64,000 nucleotides of DNA from Flavobacterium crocinum (GTDB lineage Bacteria; Bacteroidota; Bacteroidia; Flavobacteriales; Flavobacteriaceae), in the NCBI RefSeq assembly GCF_003122385.1, contig NZ_CP029255.1:1984001-2048000 (forward strand), in the 5' to 3' direction. The notes below the pieces were generated by a model. That model saw only the letters and a program-made list of their open reading frames with translations. It was not told where the DNA came from and searched no databases. Positions 8,070-16,471 of the stretch are shown here, one piece after another. A program made the position numbers and the translations under genes. Position 1 is the first letter of the stretch. Each line of letters starts with the position of its first letter.

Positions 8070-8933
8070 ATGAAAAGATATCCCATTTATAGTGTTCAGA
8101 GTTTCAGCTGTAACGATATTCACAGAGATTTTTATGTGAATACTTTTAAAGAACATTTAAAAAGCCACAGCTTTGTCGAAGAACCGCATCGACACGATTC
8201 TTATTTGATGGTGTTTTTTACCAAAGGTTCGGGATTGCATGAAGTCGATTTTGATCAATTCGAAATCAAAAGAGGAAGTTTATTTGTTTTGCAACCCGGA
8301 CAAATGCATCACTGGAGTTTGTCTGAAGATATTGAAGGTTTTGTGATTATTTTTTCTCAGGAATTGTACAATTTGTATTTCGGACAGAAAAAAATCAACG
8401 ATTACAATTTTTATCATTCCATACATAATAGGCCAGAAATGGTTTTTGAAGAAAAAGAGATTCCGAAAATCCTTCCATATTTCGATTTGCTGATTCAGGA
8501 AAACAGTGAGGACAACAAAATGCAGTTAGATAAATTACTGAATTTGTTAGACTGTATTCATATTGAAGTTTCGAGAAAATACAGTGAAACCTATTCGCAT
8601 CAAACTCATTCGTACAATATTAAAATCAATACCTTTGAATCGCTTTTAGAAGAATATTTCAGAACTGAAAAACTGCCTTCATTCTACGCAGAAAAATTAA
8701 ATATTACGTTAAAACATCTGAATAGAATCTGCAACGAAATCCTGCAAAAAACAGCGACAGAAGTAATTACAGACCGAGTAATTCTGGAAATAAAACGAAT
8801 GCTGATTGACAAACAATTAGCCATAAACGAAGTCGCCTTAAAAGTTGGCTACGAAGATTATTCCTACTTCTCCCGCTTCTTCAAAAAACAAACCGGAATG
8901 TCGCCCACAGAATTTCGAAATACAGTGCGATGA
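8070..8933 (+). CDS. AraC-family transcriptional regulator
   Basis: The 287-residue protein has an N-terminal cupin-type sensor domain (residues 30-150), with EEPHRHDSYLMVFFTKGSGLH and the PGQMHHW turn, and a C-terminal double helix-turn-helix (residues 190-287) ending AINEVALKVGYEDYSYFSRFFKKQTGMSPTEFR, the AraC/XylS signature. It likely senses a small molecule. Its neighbours are a YceI gene and a pirin gene sharing a dyad-containing promoter, so this regulator is a candidate for binding there, though that is inferred from position only. Confidence 0.92.
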   Translation: MKRYPIYSVQSFSCNDIHRDFYVNTFKEHLKSHSFVEEPHRHDSYLMVFFTKGSGLHEVDFDQFEIKRGSLFVLQPGQMHHWSLSEDIEGFVIIFSQELYNLYFGQKKINDYNFYHSIHNRPEMVFEEKEIPKILPYFDLLIQENSEDNKMQLDKLLNLLDCIHIEVSRKYSETYSHQTHSYNIKINTFESLLEEYFRTEKLPSFYAEKLNITLKHLNRICNEILQKTATEVITDRVILEIKRMLIDKQLAINEVALKVGYEDYSYFSRFFKKQTGMSPTEFRNTVR

Positions 8934-8934
8934 G

Positions 8935-9006
8935 TTTTTTTGCCACAGATTAAAGGATTATTTGGATTAAAAATCTGTGGAAATCTTTTTAATCTGTGGC
9001 AAAAGA
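8935..9006. repeat. Inverted repeat of the GCCACAGATT family
   Basis: A 19-base arm beginning TTTTTTGCCACAGATTAAA (8935-8953) is mirrored by TTTAATCTGTGGCAAAAGA (8988-9006) in the opposite sense, with a 34-base centre that contains a third ATCTGTGG copy. It lies right after the AraC stop codon and could end transcription. The same sequence recurs near 16.3 kb. Confidence 0.75.
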
Positions 9007-9011
9007 AAAAA

Positions 9012-9043
9012 ATAATTCGTGAAAATTCGTGTAATTTGTGGCT
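9012..9043. repeat. Single copy of the AATTCGTG...GTGGC repeat
   Basis: This is one arm of the CACGAATT-type repeat found as full inverted pairs at 16.4 kb and 35.6 kb. Here the partner arm is missing. Confidence 0.5.
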
Positions 9044-9079
9044 AAAAAAACAAAACCCTGCGTCCTCACGCAGGGTTTT
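9043..9079 (-). terminator. Terminator after the YceI gene
   Basis: The strong stem AAAACCCTGCG / CGCAGGGTTTT (9052-9062 with 9069-9079) is followed on the minus strand by a T run. It lies 35 bases beyond the YceI stop codon. Confidence 0.85.
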
Positions 9080-9113
9080 CAATAACCAACCAATTAAATC
9101 TAAAACCAATAGA

Positions 9114-9647
9114 TTAGGCTTGTTTTACAAATTGTAATTCAATGTTCAAACGAACTTCTTCGCCCACTAAAACACCACCTGTTTCAAGAGCTGAGTTCCA
9201 GTTTAAACCCCAATCTTTACGATTAATTTTTCCTTCTATGCTTAAACCAACTTTAGTATTTCCCCAAGGATCAGTCATGATTCCGCTAAATTCAACCGGG
9301 AATTTTACCGTTTTAGAAACACCTTTAATGTCTAAATCTCCAGTTAATTCAAATTCTCCATCATTGATTTTTTTGAAAGCAGAAGATTTGAAAGTTAATT
9401 TTGGATGATTTTCAGCGTCAAAGAAATCACCGCTTCTTAAATGTCCGTCACGATCTGCGTTTGCAGTGTCGATAGAAGCGATATCAGCAGAAAAACTAAA
9501 ATCTGCATTATCAAAACTTTCTCCTTCTGTAATTGCAGAAGCATCATAAGTTCCAAATTTTCCTGAAACATTAGTAAACATCATGTGTTTAACTTTAAAA
9601 CCAATTTCTGAGTGAGTTGGGTCAATTGACCATTTTGTAGTTGCCAT
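9114..9647 (-). CDS. YceI family protein (cytoplasmic form)
   Basis: The 177-residue protein has the complete YceI lipocalin-like barrel: WSIDPTHSEIGFKVKHMMFTNVSGKF at the start, then HLRSGDFFDAENHPKLTFKS and a final GEEVRLNIELQFVK strand. YceI proteins bind long isoprenoids or amphiphiles. Unlike the three YceI-like proteins at 51-55 kb it has no signal peptide, so it should stay in the cytoplasm. It is monocistronic. Its promoter has a dyad 22 bases upstream of the -7 box, matched at the pirin gene next door, so the two are probably coregulated. Confidence 0.93.
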   Translation of the reverse strand: MATTKWSIDPTHSEIGFKVKHMMFTNVSGKFGTYDASAITEGESFDNADFSFSADIASIDTANADRDGHLRSGDFFDAENHPKLTFKSSAFKKINDGEFELTGDLDIKGVSKTVKFPVEFSGIMTDPWGNTKVGLSIEGKINRKDWGLNWNSALETGGVLVGEEVRLNIELQFVKQA

Positions 9648-9698
9648 AATTTTATTTTTTAAATATTTTAATAATTAATTTGTTTCATTTTGATAGTA

Positions 9699-9744
9699 CA
9701 AAGTTACGGTGACAGTTGTCCTGGAGCACTTAACCTAGATTAAG
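9699..9744 (-). promoter_or_regulatory. YceI promoter with dyad operator
   Basis: On the minus strand the -7 element TAACTTTG (9699-9706) is preceded, after exactly 22 bases, by the dyad CTTAATCTAGGTTAAG (9729-9744). No TTG -33 box is present; the dyad covers that position. The pirin promoter at 10659-10704 has the same dyad, spacing and flanking AGTGCT, which marks this as a shared activator-type site. Confidence 0.7.
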
Positions 9745-9765
9745 AAATAAAAAAGTCTGTAAAAA

Positions 9766-9796
9766 GACCTAATAGGTTTTTAAAACCTGTTAGGTC
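9766..9796. repeat. Hairpin of the CCTG/ACCTACAAGG repeat family
   Basis: GACCTAATAGGTTTT and AAAACCTGTTAGGTC are inverted around one base. This resembles the longer hairpins at 14.9 kb and 34.6 kb. Confidence 0.6.
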
Positions 9797-9832
9797 TCCT
9801 ATATAAAGTTAGTCTTTCTTTTTTGAAATTGA

Positions 9833-9881
9833 GTAAAAAAAGAAACGATAACAATCTGGTTTACAGATTTATTATCGTTTC
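9833..9881 (-). terminator. Terminator after the pirin gene
   Basis: The stem GAAACGATAA / TTATCGTTTC (9842-9851 with 9872-9881) leads into a minus-strand T run at 9835-9841. It begins 33 bases after the pirin stop codon. Confidence 0.75.
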
Positions 9882-9913
9882 AAAGTACAGGTATTTAATT
9901 GTTTTTGTTTGAA

Positions 9914-10630
9914 TTAATAATTCATCGGAACATCCATTAATAAAAATTCAGCATCTGTATTCGCTTTAATATTTAAAACATCAGTTCCTGAAATTCCAAC
10001 TGCATCACGGTTGTTTAATTCCTGACCATTGATGGTTACATTTCCTTTTAAAACGAAAGCATAAACTCCGTTTCCTTCTTTTTTAATTTTATATTCAGCA
10101 GTAACTCCGGCATCGAAATTACCCATGTTGAACCAGGCATCCTGGTGAATCCAAACACCTTCATCATCTGCATTTGGAGATAAAACCTGAGATAATTTGT
10201 TATGTCTGTCAGCCACATTCAAAGTAATTTGCTGGTAACGTGGCGTAACGTTTCTTTTATTCGGAAACAACCAGATTTGCAACAATTTAGTTTGCTGATC
10301 TGCATTCGGGTTAAATTCACTATGCTGAATTCCAGTTCCCGCACTCATCACCTGAATATCACCATTTTTAATGATTTCAGTATTTCCCATACTATCTTTA
10401 TGAGCCAAATCACCTTCTAACGGAATCGTAATAATTTCCATATTATCGTGAGGATGCGTTCCAAAACCCATTCCGGCAGCAATCGTATCGTCATTTAAAA
10501 CACGAAGCGCTCCAAACTGAATTCTGTCCGGATTGTACCAGCTTGCAAAACTAAAACTATGATAAGCGTTCAGCCATCCGTGATTTGCATTTCCTCTTGT
10601 GTCTGCTTTGTGCAATACTATATTTTCCAT
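9914..10630 (-). CDS. Pirin family protein
   Basis: The 238-residue bicupin protein matches bacterial pirins of the YhhW type, some of which have quercetinase activity. It shows GNANHGWLNAYHSFSFASWYNPDRIQFGALRVLNDD, the metal site in GFGTHPHDNMEIITIPLEG, and HSEFNPN, giving the expected three His and one Glu. It acts in the cytoplasm. It is monocistronic with its own terminator and shares a dyad-containing promoter with the adjacent YceI gene, which suggests a joint stress or redox response. Confidence 0.92.
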   Translation of the reverse strand: MENIVLHKADTRGNANHGWLNAYHSFSFASWYNPDRIQFGALRVLNDDTIAAGMGFGTHPHDNMEIITIPLEGDLAHKDSMGNTEIIKNGDIQVMSAGTGIQHSEFNPNADQQTKLLQIWLFPNKRNVTPRYQQITLNVADRHNKLSQVLSPNADDEGVWIHQDAWFNMGNFDAGVTAEYKIKKEGNGVYAFVLKGNVTINGQELNNRDAVGISGTDVLNIKANTDAEFLLMDVPMNY

Positions 10631-10658
10631 GATTTTGTGTGTTTTGATTTTTATAGTA

Positions 10659-10704
10659 CAAAGATACGGTCGATGTAGAGGAAAAGCACTTAATGTAGAT
10701 TAAG
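10659..10704 (-). promoter_or_regulatory. Pirin promoter with dyad operator
   Basis: On the minus strand the -7 element TATCTTTG (10659-10666) follows, by 22 bases, the dyad CTTAATCTACATTAAG (10689-10704). The matching arrangement in front of the YceI gene differs only in the two central bases of the dyad and one base of the -7 box, while the 22-base spacer sequence itself is not conserved. Confidence 0.7.
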
Positions 10705-10876
10705 AAAAGGTTCTTTTGAGGTGCAAAGGTTCAGAGTTGCAAAGGTTCAAAGGTTTTTTTTGAGTTTTTACGATTCAGCAAAATTATTTAATTATCTAAT
10801 TCCCAAATTATCTAATTTTTTTTTGAAGCAGAAATATAGTTTTCAAAAGACCTGACTTCCCACTATCCGTTTCAAT

Positions 10877-10911
10877 CTTTTGTGTCTCGTTTTTAAAACG
10901 AGACACAAAAG
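10877..10911. repeat. 35-base near-perfect palindrome
   Basis: CTTTTGTGTCTCGTTTT is followed after one T by AAAACGAGACACAAAAG. With no loop it is better suited to a cruciform or a protein site than to an RNA hairpin. No T run follows on either side. Confidence 0.75.
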
Positions 10912-11071
10912 GATTTCCACTTCTATTGGGGCTATGCTAGAAGATTCATTTTTATTAGAAATGTATACGTAAAATTTGTAAAGGAGTTCCGGAGGAACAA
11001 AACATATTATAGGGATGGATTTTAATCCATTCTACGCATGAAGTTTGACAAAGACATAAAGGTTCCAGTTT

Positions 11072-11169
11072 GTCATCCTGAGGAACGAAGGATCACACAA
11101 GAAACTCCGTCTGCATAATCGCCAATCTTTGTCGAGTTCCGAGTGTGATCCTTCGTTCCTCAGGAAGAC
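11072..11169. repeat. Inverted repeat, CCTGAGGAACGAAGGATC family
   Basis: Two 27-base arms (11072-11098 and 11143-11169) containing CCTGAGGAACGAAGGATC are inverted with one mismatch around 44 bases. This repeat occurs between genes in many Bacteroidota. Confidence 0.8.
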
Positions 11170-11198
11170 AAGAATGGGTTGAACAATTAAAAACTGAA

Positions 11199-11558
11199 TT
11201 ATTTAATCCTAATCAATTTTCCTTTCCCAACCACTTCATCAAGATAATTAGCAACCGGACTTTGTTTATCATGCATGTAAAACAGAATCGTATCTTTTGT
11301 AATCTGATCTTTCGGAATGCTGATAACTAAATCGGTATTAATGAAATTGTCCAGCAATATTGCATTGCCGTACGAAATTTTTCCTTTTGGTAAGAACTTG
11401 TTATCAAACTTAAAAACACTATCAGTAAAAGTAATTTTATCTTTTAAAATATAAGTGCCTTCGTCTTCAATCAAATAATTGTAACGGCCAGTAAGTTTAT
11501 CTGTTTTCTGGTTGAAGCTGATGAAAAACAGCGTCAGTATTAAGGCAAAATATTTCAT
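11199..11558 (-). CDS. Hypothetical secreted protein
   Basis: The 119-residue protein starts with a hydrophobic signal-like segment (MKYFALILTLFFISF) and continues as a beta-rich domain with GRYNYLIEDEGTYILKD and KGKISYGNAILLDNF. I do not recognise the family. The gene follows the regulator at 11565 on the same strand with a 6-base gap, so it is probably the second gene of that transcript, a possible but unproven link to carbon metabolism. Confidence 0.65.
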   Translation of the reverse strand: MKYFALILTLFFISFNQKTDKLTGRYNYLIEDEGTYILKDKITFTDSVFKFDNKFLPKGKISYGNAILLDNFINTDLVISIPKDQITKDTILFYMHDKQSPVANYLDEVVGKGKLIRIK

Positions 11559-11564
11559 AAGATT

Positions 11565-13046
11565 CTAACTGTATTGATTGATAAACTGCTGCACCACCAA
11601 ATCCGTATTCTCATGGCGTTTCTTTCTTTCTAAAACAACAGGAGGTGCGGCTCTTTCTAAACAATCCTGAACGGCACAGGTTTCGCAAGTTACACCAACA
11701 ATTCTTTTGACCAAAGGTTTACCTTCAATAAACTTAAATTTCTTTTTCATCGTCGGATTTATCAGGATGCCAACAGAAATACTTCGAATCGTATCATGCA
11801 AAAAGGGATCTTTGGTTGCTGACGAAAATACTAAATATTCATTACCGCTGTTAGCGTAGCTGGAAATTTGAGCATCAAAAAAATGAGATTTATTTTGTTT
11901 GATGGCTTCGTCTATCGTTTTTACCGAAACCCATCTTCTGCAATAATGTTCATTAGTTTCATTGGCGTGCGGTTCCTGCTGATGTGTAATGTGTAATTCT
12001 TTATTGATTTGATAAAAATCGGAACCTGTTTTATGTGATAATCTTAGGAAAAATAAGTTTTTCAGCTGAAAATCTTTAGGTAATAAATTGGTCAATCGCT
12101 GATAAAAAGATTCAGGAGAAACCTCAAAGCTTTCAATTAACTGAACAAATTCTTCGGGTTTCGGATTTTCATTCTCCAAAAAAGAATTGATTTTATCGAC
12201 AACTAATTTTCTAGGCAGAATTAAAGCGCCTGCAAAATAAGAAGCGTAAAAATTATTCAAAACCTGATCGAAATTATCAAACTTAATCCAGCTGAAAGTC
12301 AGCAAACGATCGGAAATTTTTAAATAATTGTAAGCAATTTCTTTGGCTAAAATAAAAGCTTTTTGCGGATCATCTAATTCGTTAGAAAGTAATAAAGTTT
12401 TGCTTTTTGGAACGTAAATTGAACGCAAATCGTCTAAAGCTTCCTGATCTCTAAACGCAATTTCTTTGATATTGTATTCGTATTCTTCTTTTAAAATCGC
12501 TTCCAGTTCTTCAATGCTGATTTTAGAATCAAGGTTAATCTGAAATGACTTCGAAAATGAAATCACTTTTTCTTCTAAATCGTCAAAATAATTGCTGTGC
12601 GCTTCCTGATAAGAACGCAGAGAAGCCAAAAAGAAACTTTCACGGCTTAAATTATAATGCTGGGCAATTTCGAAAATGGTACTAATAAATGCATTGACTT
12701 TTGCCGGAGCATTGGCAATAATATCAATTAGATCGGCTTCCTGAATTCCGAAAAGCTCTAATGGAATCTCTTTTAAAATTCCGGATTTTAAAATTTCTCC
12801 AATCGGAGCAAGATTATTATCGAGTTTTAGCGAAACCATTTGATCGTAAGTCACGTCCAGATGTTCGCATAGCAGCAAAATTTTGTCTGTTTTTGGATAT
12901 TTTTTTCCCTTTTCAATCTCGTTTAAGTACGATTTTGAAAGATTGGTCAATTTGGCTAAACCAAAAAGCGAAAGATTTTTTTGAATTCTAACCTGCTTCA
13001 GTTTTAGCCCAAATATCAGCTTTATATAGTCTTTTTCGATATCCAT
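11565..13046 (-). CDS. XRE-family regulator with ScfR/RamB-type C-terminal domain
   Basis: An N-terminal helix-turn-helix (LGLAKLTNLSKSYLNEIEKGKKYPK type, residues 10-65) is followed by an IrrE/ImmA-like segment and a C-terminal short-chain fatty acid regulator domain (DUF2083) with a Cys cluster CETCAVQDC. The HExxH of IrrE peptidases is degenerate here (AKEIAYNYL). Such regulators (RamB, ScfR) control acetate and propionate metabolism. The frame is open up to an ATG at 13142, but the MDIEKDY start at 13046 is preferred, since the longer form would put an operator-like palindrome inside the gene. It is divergent from aceB. Confidence 0.85.
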   Translation of the reverse strand: MDIEKDYIKLIFGLKLKQVRIQKNLSLFGLAKLTNLSKSYLNEIEKGKKYPKTDKILLLCEHLDVTYDQMVSLKLDNNLAPIGEILKSGILKEIPLELFGIQEADLIDIIANAPAKVNAFISTIFEIAQHYNLSRESFFLASLRSYQEAHSNYFDDLEEKVISFSKSFQINLDSKISIEELEAILKEEYEYNIKEIAFRDQEALDDLRSIYVPKSKTLLLSNELDDPQKAFILAKEIAYNYLKISDRLLTFSWIKFDNFDQVLNNFYASYFAGALILPRKLVVDKINSFLENENPKPEEFVQLIESFEVSPESFYQRLTNLLPKDFQLKNLFFLRLSHKTGSDFYQINKELHITHQQEPHANETNEHYCRRWVSVKTIDEAIKQNKSHFFDAQISSYANSGNEYLVFSSATKDPFLHDTIRSISVGILINPTMKKKFKFIEGKPLVKRIVGVTCETCAVQDCLERAAPPVVLERKKRHENTDLVVQQFINQYS

Positions 13047-13100
13047 AATATCAAATGTAATCGATTTAAAAATAATCGCCAAAAAAATATTTTTAAATTT

Positions 13101-13116
13101 TAGCGAACGTTCGCTA
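13101..13116. promoter_or_regulatory. 16-bp perfect palindrome, probable operator
   Basis: TAGCGAACGTTCGCTA is perfectly symmetric and GC-rich against an AT-rich background. It lies 55 bases upstream of the regulator start and about 140 bases before aceB, so it could serve autoregulation and control of the glyoxylate genes. Confidence 0.65.
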
Positions 13117-13254
13117 TTTTTATCAAAAACTTTTTGTAACATTGTGGTGTAAAACTTATTAGCTGTAAAATTGTTACGTGTGTTTTGCTTTTTTAATGCA
13201 AGTCGAACTCAAAAACAATTCAATGGCTGGTTAATAAAAAAATAAACCACAGCT

Positions 13255-14856
13255 ATGAAAAACCAAACTGAAATTATCGAAACGGCAATGGAATTTTTAG
13301 CCGAAAAAAAGCTTCGTTATCCAAAAATATGGACAGAAGAAGCAATTGTTTTTATAACCGAATTGCATAGAAAATTCGAATCACAGCGTAGACTGCTTCT
13401 TTTGCAGCGCGAACAGAAACAAGTCTCTTTTGATCAGGGAATCATGCCGGTTTTTATTCCGGAAACGAAAAGTATAAGGGAAGGAAACTGGACAGCTGGT
13501 GAAATTCCGAAAGACTTATTAGACCGAAGAGTAGAAATTACCGGCCCAGTTGATCGCAAGATGATTATCAATGCATTGAATTCCGGAGCCAAAACTTTCA
13601 TGGCCGATTTTGAAGACAGCACTTCACCAACCTGGCAAAATCTAATGGATGGACAAGTGAATTTAATTGATGCAGTAAATAAAACTATCACATTTACAGA
13701 TTTGGTAAAACAGAAATCGTATCATTTAAATGAAAAAATCGCGACGCTTATTGTTCGCCCAAGGGGTTTGCATCTGCCGGAAAAGCATATTTTAATTGAG
13801 GGAAATGAAGTTTCGGGTTCTTTGGTAGATTTTGGTTTGTATGTATTTCATAATCATAAAAAACTTCTGGAAAATAATTCAGGACCGTATTTCTACATTC
13901 CGAAATTGGAACATTATCTGGAAGCAAGATGGTGGAATACTGTAATTGATTTTACAGAAGATTATCTGAATCTGAAACGCGGAACTATAAAAGTGACGGT
14001 TTTAATTGAAACCATAACCGCAAGTTTTCAGTTAGATGAAATCATTTATGAATTAAAAGAACATATTGTTGGCTTGAACTGCGGACGCTGGGATTATATT
14101 TTCTCCTATATCAAAAAGTTCAGAAAAAATCCAAAATTCATTGTTCCCGATCGAGATCAGGTAAATATGACTTCGCCATTTATGAATGCGTATTCGAATT
14201 TGGTAATTCAGAGATGTCATAAAAGAGGAATTCACGCAATTGGCGGAATGGCAGCACAGATTCCGATTAAGAATAATGAAGAAGCAAATGCTGTCGCTTT
14301 CGCAAAAGTAAAAACCGATAAAGAACGTGAAGTTCGAAACGGCCACGACGGAACTTGGGTTGCGCATCCGGATTTGGTTGCGATTGCCAAAGAAGTTTTT
14401 GATAAAGGAATGCCAACGCCAAATCAGATTCATGTAAAAAGAGAACATCGCAGAATTACAGAAGCCGATTTGATCGAACCGCCAATTGGATTGATCACAG
14501 AAAACGGGGTTCGAAAAAACATCAATGTTGCCATTTTGTACTTAGCTTCATGGCTGAATGGGCAAGGAGCAGCAGCTTTACACAATTTGATGGAAGATGC
14601 TGCAACTGCCGAAATTTCGAGATCCCAATTATGGCAGTGGCTTCAGAATAAAGTGATTTTGGATAATGGACGAAAGTTAGATCTGGCGTATTATCATGAA
14701 TTGGCTTTAGATGAATGCAGAAAAATCAAAGAGGAATTAGGAGCAGAAAATCACGAAAAGCAACAATTTCCTTTAGCTGAAAAAATGCTGGAAAGGCTAG
14801 TGGTAAATCTGCATTTTGTGGATTTCCTAACGATTCCGTGCTATAAATATCTATAA
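13255..14856 (+). CDS. aceB: Malate synthase A
   Basis: The 533-residue enzyme condenses glyoxylate with acetyl-CoA to malate, the second step of the glyoxylate shunt. The length matches the AceB (MSA) class. Seen are MADFEDSTSPTWQNLMDGQ near residue 118, the RPRGLHLPEKH stretch, TVLIETITASFQLDEI and the GLNCGRWDY motif, with the catalytic Asp region near NGRKLD. It pairs with aceA 145 bases downstream and is divergent from a RamB-like regulator that probably controls both. This set lets the organism grow on acetate or fatty acids. Confidence 0.96.
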   Translation: MKNQTEIIETAMEFLAEKKLRYPKIWTEEAIVFITELHRKFESQRRLLLLQREQKQVSFDQGIMPVFIPETKSIREGNWTAGEIPKDLLDRRVEITGPVDRKMIINALNSGAKTFMADFEDSTSPTWQNLMDGQVNLIDAVNKTITFTDLVKQKSYHLNEKIATLIVRPRGLHLPEKHILIEGNEVSGSLVDFGLYVFHNHKKLLENNSGPYFYIPKLEHYLEARWWNTVIDFTEDYLNLKRGTIKVTVLIETITASFQLDEIIYELKEHIVGLNCGRWDYIFSYIKKFRKNPKFIVPDRDQVNMTSPFMNAYSNLVIQRCHKRGIHAIGGMAAQIPIKNNEEANAVAFAKVKTDKEREVRNGHDGTWVAHPDLVAIAKEVFDKGMPTPNQIHVKREHRRITEADLIEPPIGLITENGVRKNINVAILYLASWLNGQGAAALHNLMEDAATAEISRSQLWQWLQNKVILDNGRKLDLAYYHELALDECRKIKEELGAENHEKQQFPLAEKMLERLVVNLHFVDFLTIPCYKYL

Positions 14857-14871
14857 AAGAATTGATTTGAA

Positions 14872-14954
14872 TTCCTGCAAGGTTTCAAAAACCTTGTAGG
14901 TATTTTAATCAAGAATGCAAATAGCTACAAGGTCAAAAAATGACCTTGCAGGAA
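14872..14954. repeat. Double-hairpin repeat between aceB and aceA
   Basis: Outer arms TTCCTGCAAGGT and ACCTTGCAGGAA (14872-14883 and 14943-14954) enclose smaller inverted AAGGT/ACCTT pairs. The same family appears at 34.6 kb. It could reduce readthrough between aceB and aceA. Confidence 0.7.
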
Positions 14955-15001
14955 ATCATATAACACTATTACTTACTAACCACTTATAACTAAACTATAT
15001 T

Positions 15002-16282
15002 ATGAAAACGACAGAAGACAGAATTCAGGAATTGATTAACGATTGGATCACGAACCCAAGATGGAAAGGTGTTGAACGTCCTTATACTGCAAGTGAAGTA
15101 GTGTCGCTTCAAGGCTCATATCACATTGAGCATTCTATTGCCAAAATGGGTGCCGAAAAATTATGGAGAAAGTTAAAAAGTCAGGATTATGTTGCGGGTT
15201 TGGGAGCATTGACTGGAAATCAGGCGATTCAGGAAGTTGATGCAGGTTTAGAAGCGATTTATTTAAGCGGATGGCAGGTTGCTGCCGATGCAAATTTGGC
15301 GGGAGAAATGTATCCTGATCAATCGCTTTATCCTGTAAACAGCGTTCCAATGGTGGTAAAAAAGATCAATAACGCTTTGCTGCGTGCTGATCAGATTCAG
15401 ATTGTAAACAAAATTGAAGATAAAAAAGATTATTTGGTTCCGATTGTGGCCGATGCCGAAGCGGGTTTTGGCGGAAACTTAAATGCTTTCGAATTAATGA
15501 AATCAATGATTGAAGCAGGAGCTTCCGGAGTTCATTTTGAAGATCAGTTAAGTTCTGCTAAAAAGTGTGGACACTTGGGCGGAAAAGTTTTGGTTCCAAC
15601 ACAAGAAGCAATCAATAAACTAATTGCAGCTCGTTTGGCTTCTGATGTTATGGGTGTTTCAACTTTAATTGTTGCGCGAACAGATGCCGATGCAGCAAAT
15701 TTATTAACAAGCGATGCAGATCCAAGAGACCGAAAATTTTTAACCGGAGAAAAAACAAGTGAAGGTTTCTTCTACGTAAAAAACGGAATCGAGCAAGGAA
15801 TTGCAAGAGGTTTAAGCTACGCGCCTTATGCCGATTTGATTTGGATGGAAACCAGTAATCCGGATTTAGATTATGCGAGAAAGTTTGCAAAGGCAATGAA
15901 AAAAGAGTTTCCAGACAAAATGCTGGCGTATAATTGTTCTCCTTCTTTCAATTGGGCTGCAAAATTATCAGTTGCCGAAATGGAAACATTTAGAGAAGAT
16001 CTGGCAGCAATGGGATATAGTTTTCAGTTCATCACTTTGGCAGGATTCCATGCTTTGAACACCAGTATGTTCGAATTGTCTAAAGCCTACAAAGAGCGCG
16101 GAATGGCAGGATATTCTGAATTGCAGGAACGAGAATTCGCTTTACAAAAAAACGGATTCAGAGCGGTAAAACACCAAGCTTTTGTGGGAACTTCTTATTT
16201 CGACGCCGTTCAAAATACGGTGATGCTAGGAAAATCAGCAATAACAGCAATGAAACATTCTACAGAGGTTGAGCAATTTTAA
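15002..16282 (+). CDS. aceA: Isocitrate lyase
   Basis: The 426-residue enzyme splits isocitrate to glyoxylate and succinate, the first step of the glyoxylate shunt. The catalytic KKCGH is present (residues 187-191, Cys189), preceded by the metal-binding [12 protein letters not shown] and FEDQLSS motifs, and followed by the active-site loop [10 protein letters not shown]. Length is normal for the bacterial short form. It follows aceB with an intervening repeat, in the layout usual for the pair. Confidence 0.97.
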   Translation: MKTTEDRIQELINDWITNPRWKGVERPYTASEVVSLQGSYHIEHSIAKMGAEKLWRKLKSQDYVAGLGALTGNQAIQEVDAGLEAIYLSGWQVAADANLAGEMYPDQSLYPVNSVPMVVKKINNALLRADQIQIVNKIEDKKDYLVPIVADAEAGFGGNLNAFELMKSMIEAGASGVHFEDQLSSAKKCGHLGGKVLVPTQEAINKLIAARLASDVMGVSTLIVARTDADAANLLTSDADPRDRKFLTGEKTSEGFFYVKNGIEQGIARGLSYAPYADLIWMETSNPDLDYARKFAKAMKKEFPDKMLAYNCSPSFNWAAKLSVAEMETFREDLAAMGYSFQFITLAGFHALNTSMFELSKAYKERGMAGYSELQEREFALQKNGFRAVKHQAFVGTSYFDAVQNTVMLGKSAITAMKHSTEVEQF

Positions 16283-16324
16283 TTCAAAAGAAAATATGGC
16301 TCAATTTGCGAGCCGTATTTTTTT

Positions 16325-16466
16325 GCCACAGATTTCACAGATTAAAGTGATTTTTTTAGCCACGAATTACACGAATTTTCACAAATTAAATTGAATAAAA
16401 ATTCGTGAAAATTTGTGTAATTCGTGGCAACATTTTTTAATCCTTTTAATCTGTGAAATCTGTGGC
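16325..16466. repeat. Nested pair of inverted repeats
   Basis: The outer arms are a perfect 22-base inverted repeat (16325-16346 and 16445-16466) starting GCCACAGATTTCACAG. Inside lies a second, 29-base inverted repeat of the GCCACGAATTACACGAATT family (16359-16387 and 16400-16428) with two mismatches. Each inner copy is thus nested in a copy of a different family. The whole element lies between the convergent aceA and Crp/Fnr genes. Confidence 0.85.
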
Positions 16467-16471
16467 AAAAA

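Larger units (their letters stand above)
10705..11198. other. Intergenic region holding a palindrome and a long inverted repeat
   Basis: No gene is seen. Besides the pirin promoter it contains small repeats (AGGTGCAAAGGTTCAGAG, TAATTCCCAAATTATC), a 35-base palindrome at 10877-10911 and an inverted repeat at 11072-11169, both listed separately. Confidence 0.6.

Noticed and set aside
13047..13142. N-terminal extension of the ScfR-like regulator from ATG 13142
   Set aside because: The extra residues are not HTH-like and the extension would include the 16-bp palindrome in coding sequence.
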